In this document: positions 9,894 to 19,480 of the stretch, in pieces
Layout of the letters: each line of letters begins with the position of its first letter
Position numbering within the stretch: the stretch's first letter is position 1
Origin: Polaribacter sp.
GTDB lineage: Bacteria > Bacteroidota > Bacteroidia > Flavobacteriales > Flavobacteriaceae
Assembly: GCA_018608545.1 (NCBI GenBank)
Contig: JABAZI010000075.1
Span: forward strand, 1-33,843
DNA length: 33,843 nucleotides
Direction of reading: 5' to 3'
Position numbers and translations under genes: made by a program
The notes under the pieces: model-generated
Databases searched by the model: none
What the model was told of the DNA's origin: nothing
What the model saw: only the letters and a program-made list of their open reading frames with translations

Positions 9894-10403
9894 TTATAAA
9901 GAAAGCTTTACTCCAAAAAAACCGCTAATTAAAAACTCCTTTTTACTATTGTATAGTGTCTTTAGGTCTTTTCTTTGAGTTATTTGTTGTGAGCCGATAA
10001 GTTGTATCCAGTTGTTAATTGTGTAACTCAATTCACCGGTCATACTATAACTTAAGAAAGACCTATTCTTTCTGTAAATATTTCCAATATCAATAAATGC
10101 AGTAGCTCCAATGTTACGATAAATTGTATTCACATGATACGATCCTCCAATTGCATAACGTTGAAAATTTCCCCCTGTTAAATCTGCATATTCAATTGAG
10201 GGGTATACTGCAATGTAATTGTTTTTTAACTTGATAACAGGGATTTCTACTTTCGTTAGTATATTTAATGTTATTGCGCTATTATTTTTACCATCTCCTA
10301 TAAATAATAGTCTGGCATCTTGCTGTAAAGAAAGTTCTATATTTTGACTGTAGTTAAAAAAAGGGGATAGGATACAACTACAGATTAATAATATTTTTTT
10401 CAT
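9894..10403 (-). CDS. hypothetical secreted / outer-membrane beta-barrel-like protein
   Basis: Signal peptide MKKILLICSCILSPFFNYSQ; alternating beta-strand pattern and C-terminal GFFGVKLSL. Confidence 0.65.
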   Translation of the reverse strand: MKKILLICSCILSPFFNYSQNIELSLQQDARLLFIGDGKNNSAITLNILTKVEIPVIKLKNNYIAVYPSIEYADLTGGNFQRYAIGGSYHVNTIYRNIGATAFIDIGNIYRKNRSFLSYSMTGELSYTINNWIQLIGSQQITQRKDLKTLYNSKKEFLISGFFGVKLSL

Positions 10404-10581
10404 AAAACGGTGTTTTTAAAAAATATTAATAAAATGCTCGTATCTTAAGATAAGGGTTTTAAAGTAAAAAAAACCTTTTTCATCGAATAAAGTTCTTTTT
10501 AAGACGGTTTATTCACATGGGTTGACTCTTTTGAAAAGAGTAATTAAAAAAAGTATTTGTTGTTATATTTGAAATAGTTTT

Positions 10582-12597
10582 CTAGATGAGACCTGCTCTT
10601 CTTAACAAAGCATCAGGTTTTGGTTCTTTTCCTCTAAATCGCTTGTATAGCTCCATCGGTTTTTCTGTACCCCCCATAGAAAGTATATGTTCTTTAAATT
10701 TAGTGGCGACCTCTTTGTTAAAAATTCCTTTTTCTAAAAAGTACTCAAAAGCATCAGCATCTAACACCTCTGCCCATTTATACGAATAATATCCTGCTGC
10801 ATATCCTCCTTGAAAAATATGAGAAAAAGCAGTACTCATACAATTTTCGGGAATATCAGGATATAGTTTTGTGTGGGTAAAAGCATTGTTTTCAAATGCT
10901 TTGATTGTTTCTATTTCTTCAGGGTTTGTGCCATGCCATTTCATGTCTAAAAGTCCAAAACTTAACTGTCTTAAAGTCTGCATTCCTTCATGAAAACTTG
11001 CAGATTCTTTGATTTTTTCTATGTATTTCATTGGAAGAGCTTCACCCGTTTTGTAATGTTTGGCAAAAAGTTCTAATGCTTCTTTTTCATAACACCAATT
11101 TTCTAAAATTTGACTTGGTAACTCAACAAAATCCCAAGATACAGAGGTTCCAGATAAACTACTGTAGTTTGTGTTTGCTAACATTCCGTGAAGTGCGTGG
11201 CCAAACTCATGAAATAAGGTAGTCACTTCGTTAAAGGTTAATAAAGAGGGCGTTGTTTTTGTTGGTTTTGTAAAATTGCAAACAATAGAAACTTGCGGAC
11301 GCTCATTTATACCATCTTTAATTTGTTGCGATTTATAAGAAGTCATCCATGCTCCATTTCTTTTCCCTTTTCTAGGATGAAAATCTGCATAAAAAACCGA
11401 TATAAAATCACCTTTCGTATTAGTTACCTGATATGTTTTTACATCTTCATGATATTTGTCAATATTGAATACTTGTTCAAATTGAAGGTCGTATAATTTT
11501 TTTACAATCATAAAAACACCCTCAATTACATTTTCTAATTTAAAATAGGGCTTTAATATTTCTTGATCTAAATCAAATAATTCTTTTTTTAATTTTTCTG
11601 AATAGTAGGCGCCATCCCATTTTTGAAGCAGGTCAATTTTACCTATTTTTTTTGCATAATTTTCTAATTCTTCAAATTCCTTTTCTGCAGCAGGTTTTGC
11701 TTTTTTTAGCAAGGTATTCGAAAATTCAATTACATTTTCGGGAGTTTCTGCCATTCGTTCTTCTAAAACAAAATGAGCATGTGATTTATATCCTAACAAA
11801 TTGGCTCTTTGATAGCGAAGTTTTACAATATCTAGGACATTTTTTTCATTATTAAAATCATTGTTTTGAAATGCTTTTTTTCCTGCAGCAATGGCCATTT
11901 TTTTTCTTAATTCTCTGCTGTCTGCATAAGTTAAAAATGGAATGTAGCTGGGGTAGTCTAAAGTGAAAATCCAACCCTTTTTTTCTTTCTCTTTCGCCAA
12001 CTGGTGTGCTGCCTCTTTTACTGATTCTGGCAGGCCTGCAACTTCTATTTCTTTGGTTAAATGCATTTCGAAAGCATTTGTTTCAGACAATACATTTTCG
12101 CCAAATTTTAGAGATAATTTAGACAGTTGAGCGTCAATTTTCCGCAATTCGGTTTTCCCCGTTTCATTTAAATTCGCTCCGTTTCTTGCAAAACTTTTGT
12201 ATCGTTTATTCAACAACATTTCTTGTTCAGGAGTTAAATCTAGATTTTTTTTATCATCAAAAACTGATTTTACTCTTTTGAATAAATAGTCATTCAAAGT
12301 AATGTCATTGCTAAATTCACTCAATAAAGGTGAAACCTCTTGTGCTATTCTTTGAAGTTCGTCATCTGTTTCAGCAGCATTTAAATTAAAAAAAATACTG
12401 GTAATTCGATCTAATTTTTTTCCAGAAAAATCGAGGGCTACAATTGTATTATCAAAAGTCGATTTGTCCGAATTTAGTGCAATGATATTGATTTCTTCTT
12501 TGGCAATTTCAATTCCTTTTTTGATGGCAGGTTCGAAGTCTGTATTAGAAATTTTAGAAAAAGGCGGGGTGTTAAAATCTTGTAAAAGTGGATTCAT
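10582..12597 (-). CDS. M3 family metallopeptidase (oligopeptidase A / Dcp-like)
   Basis: HExxH zinc motif TLFHEFGHALHGML; C-terminal AGYYSYKWAEVLDADAF; N-terminal NPLLQDFNTPPFSKI. Confidence 0.94.
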   Translation of the reverse strand: MNPLLQDFNTPPFSKISNTDFEPAIKKGIEIAKEEINIIALNSDKSTFDNTIVALDFSGKKLDRITSIFFNLNAAETDDELQRIAQEVSPLLSEFSNDITLNDYLFKRVKSVFDDKKNLDLTPEQEMLLNKRYKSFARNGANLNETGKTELRKIDAQLSKLSLKFGENVLSETNAFEMHLTKEIEVAGLPESVKEAAHQLAKEKEKKGWIFTLDYPSYIPFLTYADSRELRKKMAIAAGKKAFQNNDFNNEKNVLDIVKLRYQRANLLGYKSHAHFVLEERMAETPENVIEFSNTLLKKAKPAAEKEFEELENYAKKIGKIDLLQKWDGAYYSEKLKKELFDLDQEILKPYFKLENVIEGVFMIVKKLYDLQFEQVFNIDKYHEDVKTYQVTNTKGDFISVFYADFHPRKGKRNGAWMTSYKSQQIKDGINERPQVSIVCNFTKPTKTTPSLLTFNEVTTLFHEFGHALHGMLANTNYSSLSGTSVSWDFVELPSQILENWCYEKEALELFAKHYKTGEALPMKYIEKIKESASFHEGMQTLRQLSFGLLDMKWHGTNPEEIETIKAFENNAFTHTKLYPDIPENCMSTAFSHIFQGGYAAGYYSYKWAEVLDADAFEYFLEKGIFNKEVATKFKEHILSMGGTEKPMELYKRFRGKEPKPDALLRRAGLI

Positions 12598-12637
12598 GTT
12601 TTCAATGAATTGTTGTGAAAATTAGTCGTTGATTCTA

Positions 12638-13117
12638 TTATTTCCTAATTCTTTTAGATGCTTTTTCAACTTTCAGTTTTAAACCATCCTTATAGGCAAT
12701 AACTTTATCAAGAACACATTTGTCTGAAGCACCAATAATCTGTGCGGCTAAAATTCCAGCATTTTTCGCACCATTTAGTGCAACTGTAGCGACAGGTACA
12801 CCACCTGGCATTTGTAAAATTGATAAAATTGAATCCCAGCCATCTATAGAGTTGCTACTTTTAACAGGAACTCCTATTATAGGGAGAGGGCTCATTGAAG
12901 CCACCATTCCTGGTAAATGTGCCGCACCACCTGCCCCTGCAATAATTGCTTTTATTCCTCTATTGTGTGCGTTTAAGGCATAATCAAAGAGTTTTTCAGG
13001 AGTTCTGTGAGCTGAGACAATATCTACTTCTATTTGAATGTCAAAACTTTCTAAAATGTCTATTGCTTCTTGCATGATTGGAAGATCAGAATCACTTCCC
13101 ATTATTATTCCTACCAT
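12638..13117 (-). CDS. purE: 5-(carboxyamino)imidazole ribonucleotide mutase
   Basis: GIIMGSDSDLPIMQEA, VSAHRTPE, IAGAGGAAHLPGMVAS, GVPV; directly downstream of purK. Confidence 0.96.
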   Translation of the reverse strand: MVGIIMGSDSDLPIMQEAIDILESFDIQIEVDIVSAHRTPEKLFDYALNAHNRGIKAIIAGAGGAAHLPGMVASMSPLPIIGVPVKSSNSIDGWDSILSILQMPGGVPVATVALNGAKNAGILAAQIIGASDKCVLDKVIAYKDGLKLKVEKASKRIRK

Positions 13118-13119
13118 AA

Positions 13120-14277
13120 TTATTTGCTTATAACTCTAATTGTTTCTTTTACTTTTTGCGCTATTTTCCTTGCGACGTCGATGTCAGAATTTACGATGGT
13201 AACATGTCCCATTTTCCTAAACGGACGTGTTTCTTTTTTTCCATAAATATGAGGTGTAACTCCCTCTATCTTTATGATTTTTTCTATGTTTTGATAAATC
13301 ACTTGACCAGAAAAGCCTTCTTCACCAACCAAATTCACCATAATTCCTGCAACTTTACTCGTGGTGCTTCCTAGAGGAAGATTTAAAACACTTCGTAAAT
13401 GTTGTTCAAATTGATTCGTATAACTAGCTTCAATAGAATAATGTCCTGAATTATGAGGTCGAGGAGCAACTTCATTCACTAAGATTTCATCCTCTTTAGT
13501 TTGAAACATTTCAACAGCTAACAAGCCTATAAAATCTAGGTCATTGACTACTTTTAGGGCAACTTCTCTCGCTTTTTTTGCAATCTTTGAGTCGATTCTT
13601 GCTGGGCAAATTACATATTCTACTTGGTTGGCTTCGGGGTGAAATTCCATCTCAACAACAGGATATGTTTTAGTTTCTCCATCTTCATTTCTAGCAACAA
13701 TTACTGCCAATTCATTTTTAAAAGGAATCAATTCTTCAGTAATACATTCTTCATTTGGTAGACTGTTTAAATCTTCAATATTTCTAACAACTTTAACTCC
13801 ATTACCGTCATATCCAAAACGTGCCGCTTTCCAAACAAAAGGAAACGTGATGCTCTTGTTTTCATAGGATTGTTTTAGTTCTTTAAAATACTCAAAATGA
13901 TGAAAAGCAGCTGTAGGAATTTGATGATTTAGATAAAATTTTTTTTGTATTGCTTTACTTTGAATGATTCTTAAATCTTTTGGTTTTGGAAAGATTTTCA
14001 AACCTTCCGCTTCTAATCTATCTAAGGCATCAAGATTTATATTTTCAATTTCAATAGTTAACAGATCTACTTTTTTTCCGAAGTTATATACTGCATCGAA
14101 ATCTAGTAAGTTGCCAACTACAAATTCATTGCAAATAGCTGCACAAGGAGCATTTTTATTACTTTCTAAAACAGCAGTATGAATGTCGAATTTTTGAGTT
14201 TCTGCCAAAAGCATTCTTCCTAATTGACCGCCTCCAAGGATACCTAGTTTAAAATCTGAAGAAAAATAATTTTTCAC
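13120..14277 (-). CDS. purK: 5-(carboxyamino)imidazole ribonucleotide synthase
   Basis: LGILGGGQLGRMLLAETQKFDI, ATP-grasp features, NEVAPRPHNSGHYSIEAS. Confidence 0.96.
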   Translation of the reverse strand: MKNYFSSDFKLGILGGGQLGRMLLAETQKFDIHTAVLESNKNAPCAAICNEFVVGNLLDFDAVYNFGKKVDLLTIEIENINLDALDRLEAEGLKIFPKPKDLRIIQSKAIQKKFYLNHQIPTAAFHHFEYFKELKQSYENKSITFPFVWKAARFGYDGNGVKVVRNIEDLNSLPNEECITEELIPFKNELAVIVARNEDGETKTYPVVEMEFHPEANQVEYVICPARIDSKIAKKAREVALKVVNDLDFIGLLAVEMFQTKEDEILVNEVAPRPHNSGHYSIEASYTNQFEQHLRSVLNLPLGSTTSKVAGIMVNLVGEEGFSGQVIYQNIEKIIKIEGVTPHIYGKKETRPFRKMGHVTIVNSDIDVARKIAQKVKETIRVISK

Positions 14278-14330
14278 GTTCTGTAATGTTGTCTTTCGAC
14301 AAAAATAAGCAACTTAAATTATGTATGCTA

Positions 14331-14756
14331 TTAAAAATTAGTGATTCGAAGTACTGTGCCATTTTTTTTAACACTGTATTCTATTGCTGGACAAATAAAA
14401 CCTTTTGTTTGTGGAGCTCCTCCAATACCTTTTCCTACACCGTATTCACTCAGGTCACATTGGCATTTTAAAACGATACCTCTTTCAAAAGTCATTGGTG
14501 TATCGCAATCATTCACAGGACATAATTTATCGTAAGCAACAAATTCATTGCCATTCACATTCATTAGAAGGATTCCTTTAGATCCTCCAGGAAGTTCTGC
14601 AAATCCTCCAGGAACAAGAGCATTTAATAACTGTGGATTGTTTAAGTCTGTAATGTAATTTAAGGGTAAAGATTGGATGCAATTATTTAAATCATCATTT
14701 TTAGAGCAATTTAAAAAACATAAAAAGGTACATAAAAAAAGTGTTTTTATATTCAT
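14331..14756 (-). CDS. lipoprotein with Rieske-like domain lacking canonical His ligands
   Basis: Lipobox FLNC|SKNDD; GFAELPGGSKGILLMNVNGNEFVAYDKLCPVNDCDTPMTFERGIVLKCQCDLSEYGV has Rieske-like spacing. Confidence 0.6.
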   Translation of the reverse strand: MNIKTLFLCTFLCFLNCSKNDDLNNCIQSLPLNYITDLNNPQLLNALVPGGFAELPGGSKGILLMNVNGNEFVAYDKLCPVNDCDTPMTFERGIVLKCQCDLSEYGVGKGIGGAPQTKGFICPAIEYSVKKNGTVLRITNF

Positions 14757-14804
14757 AATGATCTATCAGTGATAAAATAACAATGGCAATTTACAAATAT
14801 TTTG

Positions 14805-14812
14805 TACATTTG
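14805..14812 (+). promoter_or_regulatory. putative Bacteroidetes -7 element (TACATTTG) upstream of greA
   Basis: Matches TAnnTTTG; located in the intergenic region between the divergent lipoprotein gene and greA. No clear -33 element seen. Confidence 0.5.
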
Positions 14813-14945
14813 TATAACAATCTCATTCCTCTTTAGGTAATGAGATTTTTAAATTTAAACGCATCCATAAGGGAGTGTTTTAGATAAACAGCTATAATTT
14901 TAGTTATCTTATTAATTAAAGTTGATAAATTTTAAACGAAATCAG

Positions 14946-15419
14946 ATGAGTGATATATCTTATTATACTCCAGAAGGATTAAAAAAATTGAAAGATGAAT
15001 TGGTACAACTTGAGCAAATTGAGCGTCCAAGGGTAACACAAGAAATTGCAGATGCTCGTGACAAAGGTGATTTAAGTGAGAATGCAGAATATCATGCAGC
15101 AAAAGAAGAACAATCGCACCTAGAATTTAAAATTGCTAAATTAAAAAATGTCATTTCAAATGCGAGAATTATTGATGAATCCCAGTTAGATACCTCTAAA
15201 ATTTTGATTCATTCCATAGTAAAAATTAAGAACACAACTAATGGAATGGAGTTTTCTTATACGTTAGTAGCAGATTCTGAAACAGATGTTAGAAACGGAA
15301 AACTATCTGTAAACTCTCCTATTGGAAAGGGTTTATTAGGGAAAAGTGTAGGAGATATTGCAGAAATTAACGTTCCTAATGGAATTATGAAATTTGAGGT
15401 TATCACTATTTCTAGATAA
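14946..15419 (+). CDS. greA: transcription elongation factor GreA
   Basis: MSDISYYTPEGLKKLKDELVQLEQIERPRVTQEIADARDKGDLSENAEYHAAKEEQ; start at 14946 preferred over 14922. Confidence 0.96.
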   Translation: MSDISYYTPEGLKKLKDELVQLEQIERPRVTQEIADARDKGDLSENAEYHAAKEEQSHLEFKIAKLKNVISNARIIDESQLDTSKILIHSIVKIKNTTNGMEFSYTLVADSETDVRNGKLSVNSPIGKGLLGKSVGDIAEINVPNGIMKFEVITISR

Positions 15420-15483
15420 TAAAGCAGCCATCTTCTGTCTTCTCCAACCTCTTTAATCTATGATTTAATAAACGGCTACTACT

Positions 15484-15897
15484 ATGAGTGTATTTACAAA
15501 AATAATTAATGGAGAAATTCCTTGTTATAAGATTGCAGAAGATGATCATTTTATTGCATTTTTAGATATTAATCCGAATGCAAAAGGACATACTTTGGTG
15601 GTCCCAAAAAAAGAAGAAAATAAAATTTTCGATTTATCTAAAGAGGCATATAAAGATTTAATGGATTTTTCATATAGGGTTGCAAAAGCGCTTGAAAAAG
15701 CAGTTCCCAACAATAGAATCGGAATGAGTGTTATTGGTTTAGAAGTTCCTCATGTGCATGTACATTTAATTCCTTTAAATTCAATGGTAGACATACAGTT
15801 TACACAAAAAGTTACATTGACCAATGAAGAGTTTATTTCTTTGGCCAATGGAATTGCCAGTAAATTTGAATACATGACTTTCAATAAGGATTATTAG
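15484..15897 (+). CDS. HIT family protein
   Basis: FTKIINGEIPCYKIAEDDHFIAFLDINPNAKGHTLVVPK; HIT triad VPHVHVHLIP. Confidence 0.95.
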   Translation: MSVFTKIINGEIPCYKIAEDDHFIAFLDINPNAKGHTLVVPKKEENKIFDLSKEAYKDLMDFSYRVAKALEKAVPNNRIGMSVIGLEVPHVHVHLIPLNSMVDIQFTQKVTLTNEEFISLANGIASKFEYMTFNKDY

Positions 15898-15902
15898 CCA
15901 AT

Positions 15903-17054
15903 TTATGCCTTATCTAATAAAATTTCAAAAGTAGTTCCTTTATTAATTTCAGATTTTTGCACAACTATTTTTCCTTTATGATAATCTTGAACAATTCGTT
16001 TAGATAGTGATAGACCGAGACCCCACCCTCGCTTTTTTGTTGTAAACCCGGGTTTAAAAATTAACTTGTAAAGTTTTTTGGGGATTCCCTTTCCCGAATC
16101 AGAAATCGTTATTTTTATCTTTTTAGAAGTAGTTTCTATTTTTACTGTTAGTGCTCCTTTGCCAGACATTGCGTCAATGGAATTTTTGATCATATTTTCT
16201 ATTACCCAACTGTATAATTCAGAATTTAGATGGGTGTTGATCTCATTTTGAGAAGCAATAAAAGAGAAAGAAATTTGTTTAGAACTTCTTGATTTTAAAT
16301 AGTCGAAAGCTTGTTTTGTAATGGGGACGATGTTTTCTTTTTTTAATTCTGGGATGGATCCAATTTTAGAAAAACGATTTGCAATTGTATTTAATCTAGA
16401 GACATCTTTTTCTATTTCTTCGAGATATTGGTGTTCTATTTTTTCCATTTTTAAAATTGCGATCCACCCCAAAAGAGAAGATAAAGGGGTGCCAATTTGG
16501 TGGGCAGTTTCCTTTGCCATTCCTGTCCAAAGCTTATTGGTTTCAGCAATTTTAGTAGAATTGTAGAACATATAAATAACCCCCAGAAAAAGGAATAAAA
16601 CTAAAATTAGCGCAATCGGATAGTAGGTAAGTTTATTTAGTAAGTCTGAGTTTCGATAATAAATAAATTGTTTATTTTCTCCTTTGTAAACGACTTTAAT
16701 GGGCTTGTTTTCAGCCTTCATTTTAGTCAATTGCTTCTCTAGATATTCAGGATTCAAGGACTTTACAGGGTCTAGGTTTTGAGTATCGCTGATCATTCCA
16801 TTTTCATCTACGAGAATCATGGGAATGTTTTTATTATTCTGTATTATTTTTAACAGGATATTATAATCTGCATTTAAATCTGATTGGTTTGCAATTTCTT
16901 TTTGTGCAGCGGCTAAGATTTCTATTTTAATGCGTTCTTCCTGTTTAAACTTTTGAAAGAAGATATACGTATTCCATAAAATTGAGGAGACAATTATTGA
17001 GGAAATTAAGACAGCAATGCGTTTAAATAAAATATTGTTTGTTAAAATTTTCAT
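15903..17054 (-). CDS. membrane sensor histidine kinase
   Basis: Two hydrophobic segments; H-box TAHQIGTPLSSLLGW; N-box ENMIKNSIDAM; G-boxes DSGKGIPKKL and GWGLGLSLSKRIV. Start at 17054 (MKILTNN) likely. Confidence 0.92.
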   Translation of the reverse strand: MKILTNNILFKRIAVLISSIIVSSILWNTYIFFQKFKQEERIKIEILAAAQKEIANQSDLNADYNILLKIIQNNKNIPMILVDENGMISDTQNLDPVKSLNPEYLEKQLTKMKAENKPIKVVYKGENKQFIYYRNSDLLNKLTYYPIALILVLFLFLGVIYMFYNSTKIAETNKLWTGMAKETAHQIGTPLSSLLGWIAILKMEKIEHQYLEEIEKDVSRLNTIANRFSKIGSIPELKKENIVPITKQAFDYLKSRSSKQISFSFIASQNEINTHLNSELYSWVIENMIKNSIDAMSGKGALTVKIETTSKKIKITISDSGKGIPKKLYKLIFKPGFTTKKRGWGLGLSLSKRIVQDYHKGKIVVQKSEINKGTTFEILLDKA

Positions 17055-17131
17055 TAGAACAAATATAAAGTTTTCCACTATATAACCTTTTTAAAGATTA
17101 GATAGTATATTTACCTATCAAACTTTTACAA

Positions 17132-17992
17132 ATGCTATCTATAAATCCACAAGAGATTTCAACTAAAAAACTCCATAGTTATTTGTTAGGGGCAGTTGCC
17201 CCTAGGCCAATTGCTTTTGCTAGTACTGTTGATAGGGATGGAAATCCTAATTTATCTCCTTTTAGTTTTTTTAATGTTTTCGGAGCCAATCCTCCAATAC
17301 TAATTTTTTCTCCTGCAAGAAGAGTAAAAAATAATACGACAAAGCACACCTTAGACAATGCACTAGCCACCAAACAAGTTGTTATAAATGTAGTAAATTA
17401 TGCTATTGTACAGCAAATGTCTTTGAGTAGTTCAGACTATCCTCAGGGGGTTAATGAATTTGAAAAAGCAGGGTTTACCATGCTCCCTTCTGAAAAAATA
17501 CAACCGTTTAGGGTTGCAGAATCTCCTGTGCAATTTGAGTGTAAAGTAAACGATGTTATCTTTACAGGAGAGAAAGGTGGAGCAGGAAACTTAATCGTTT
17601 GTGAAGTCCTAAAAATTCATATTTCTGATCAAGTTCTAGCGGATGACGGAAGCATAGATCAGCACAAAATTGATTTGGTTGCAAGAGCAGGAGGAAGTTT
17701 TTACACCAGAGCTCGAGATGGTTTTTTTGAAATTCCAAAACCAATTACTACTATAGGGATTGGAGTTGATGCACTTCCAATAGAAATCAAGAATAGTAAA
17801 GTTTTAACGGGTAATAATTTAGGATTGTTAGGGAATATAGCGCAATTACCAACTCAAGAGGCTGTTAATAACTTTGGGAAAGAACATCCCAAATTTATTG
17901 GACTAGAAACCACAAAAAAACATACATTTGTTCAAGAGTATTTAAAAAATAATGATGTGGAAAGTGCTTGGAAAGTGCTTTTATTAAATTAA
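17132..17992 (+). CDS. flavin reductase family (FMN-binding split barrel) protein
   Basis: YLLGAVAPRPIAFASTVDRDGNPNLSPFSFFNVFGANPPILIFSP. Confidence 0.9.
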   Translation: MLSINPQEISTKKLHSYLLGAVAPRPIAFASTVDRDGNPNLSPFSFFNVFGANPPILIFSPARRVKNNTTKHTLDNALATKQVVINVVNYAIVQQMSLSSSDYPQGVNEFEKAGFTMLPSEKIQPFRVAESPVQFECKVNDVIFTGEKGGAGNLIVCEVLKIHISDQVLADDGSIDQHKIDLVARAGGSFYTRARDGFFEIPKPITTIGIGVDALPIEIKNSKVLTGNNLGLLGNIAQLPTQEAVNNFGKEHPKFIGLETTKKHTFVQEYLKNNDVESAWKVLLLN

Positions 17993-17997
17993 AAATT

Positions 17998-18366
17998 ATG
18001 GAAGTTATTGGTAAAATAAAAATCATTGGAGACGTTCAAACTTTTGGGGCTAACGGATTTCAAAAAAGAGAATTAGTAGTTACAACAGATGATCAATATC
18101 CACAAATGATCATGATAGAATTTGTTCAGGACAAATGTGATTTGTTAAACAATTATTCAGTAGGTCAAGATGTAAAAGTTTCAATCAATCTAAGAGGTAG
18201 AGAATGGATCAATCCTCAAGGAGAAGCTAAATATTTTAATTCCATTCAAGGATGGAGAATAGAAAACTTGTCTCAAACTAGCTCAAATAATAATGTGCCT
18301 CCAGTAGATCAATTTGAACCAGCGTCAAATGTTTCTAATGAAGAGCCAGACGATTTACCCTTCTAA
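17998..18366 (+). CDS. DUF3127 domain-containing protein
   Basis: MEVIGKIKIIGDVQTFGANGFQKRELVVTTDDQYPQMIMIEFVQDKCDLL...; OB-like ssDNA-binding-type tail ending DDLPF. Start at 17998 rather than 17968. Confidence 0.88.
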   Translation: MEVIGKIKIIGDVQTFGANGFQKRELVVTTDDQYPQMIMIEFVQDKCDLLNNYSVGQDVKVSINLRGREWINPQGEAKYFNSIQGWRIENLSQTSSNNNVPPVDQFEPASNVSNEEPDDLPF

Positions 18367-18397
18367 ATAGCATTTCGTTCAAAATGAAGAGTTCAAA

Positions 18398-18432
18398 CAA
18401 AAAGAGTGCAAAATAATTTTGCACTCTTTTTG
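18398..18432. terminator. bidirectional rho-independent terminator
   Basis: Perfect 16-bp inverted repeat CAAAAAGAGTGCAAAA-taa-TTTTGCACTCTTTTTG between convergent genes, with A/T flanks in both directions. Confidence 0.88.
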
Positions 18433-18475
18433 TTTTGAATAGATCTAAAACTTTAAAAAAACAGCAGTATATAAC

Positions 18476-18721
18476 TTACTTTTTCTCACTCTTTTTAGGC
18501 ATTGGACCTCTTAAATGTATGACCAATCCGTTTAAAAAATTACGTAAAATTTGATCACCACATTCTATGTATTTTGGATGTTCTTCGCTTCTGAATAAAG
18601 CGCCTAATTCTCCTTTACTCACTTTAAAATCAACCAAAGCACAAATTTCTACAATATCAGTATCACGTAATTTGTGAGCTACTCGTAATTTTTTTAAAAT
18701 ATCATTATTTGTTAATCCCAT
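18476..18721 (-). CDS. DUF1456 (YehS-like) family protein
   Basis: MGLTNNDILKKLRVAHKLRDTDIVEICALVDFKVSKGELGALFRSEEHPKY. Confidence 0.85.
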   Translation of the reverse strand: MGLTNNDILKKLRVAHKLRDTDIVEICALVDFKVSKGELGALFRSEEHPKYIECGDQILRNFLNGLVIHLRGPMPKKSEKK

Positions 18722-18741
18722 ACATCAAATATAATTATTTA

Positions 18742-19365
18742 TTAGTCTACCACTTGAAAAATAGCCAATCCATAGAGTGCAAATCTAACAAAACGAAATA
18801 ATCCAAATAAAACCACACTTTTAAATGGATATTTGATCATACCTGCGGCCATACACGAAATTGAAAAAGGGAGTGGTAATAATGCTCCTACGATAATTAA
18901 AATCCCACCCCATTTTTTTGAGTTTTTTAAATGTTTTTCCATTTTAATCTCTAAATAATTTTTAACAGCTTTTATTTTTAAAGATTTTTCTCCAATAAAG
19001 TAAGAAGAGAGTCCTCCAAGATAAGAGAGTGTGGTAAGTATCGTTAAATTTAAAATTGGTTCTGTGGTTTTTTTAGTCCAAGCAATAAATATTTCTGGAG
19101 GAATTAACCCTAGTAAAGTTTCTGACACAAAGAAAAATGAAAAAAGACCCAGTTTAGAAAATGTTTCTGTAATCGATTCTAAAAGTTCATTGATATTAAA
19201 AACATATTTATTAACTAAAAAAAGGAGAATTAAGATACATGAAACGGGGATAAAAGTTTTTTTAACACTCTCCCAAATAAACATGTAAAAACCTGTCCTT
19301 GAATAGTATATATGCATTAATTTAGCAATCTCTTTTTTTGTTTTTAGTCTTTTTTTTCTAGGCAT
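18742..19365 (-). CDS. VTT/DedA-like (SNARE-associated-type) membrane protein
   Basis: Several transmembrane segments; LLGLIPPEIFIAW...YLGGLSSYFIGEK...WGGILIIVGALLPLPFSISCMAAGMIKYPF. Confidence 0.75.
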   Translation of the reverse strand: MPRKKRLKTKKEIAKLMHIYYSRTGFYMFIWESVKKTFIPVSCILILLFLVNKYVFNINELLESITETFSKLGLFSFFFVSETLLGLIPPEIFIAWTKKTTEPILNLTILTTLSYLGGLSSYFIGEKSLKIKAVKNYLEIKMEKHLKNSKKWGGILIIVGALLPLPFSISCMAAGMIKYPFKSVVLFGLFRFVRFALYGLAIFQVVD

Positions 19366-19480
19366 TTTAGTCTTTTAAACTACAATTACAAAAATAAGAA
19401 CTTAATTTTTATAAAATCAAATAATAGTTAAGATTAATATTTTTTTACCAATTTAGTACTTTCGCAGTAAAATATATCAA

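Noticed and set aside
10524-10541. Palindrome ACTCTTTT-g-AAAAGAGT in the intergenic region after the M3 peptidase
   Set aside because: Perfect 8-bp palindrome but AT-rich, loop too small, and no T run following on either strand, so not a convincing terminator; no repeated copy seen to support an operator.
12720-12983. 87-aa plus-strand ORF
   Set aside because: Antisense shadow of purE; composition mirrors the Gly/Ala-rich PurE codons.
18476-18721. Single-domain DUF1456 protein considered as a truncated gene
   Set aside because: The ORF has a clean start and stop with a terminator downstream; a compact one-domain version is plausible rather than a pseudogene.
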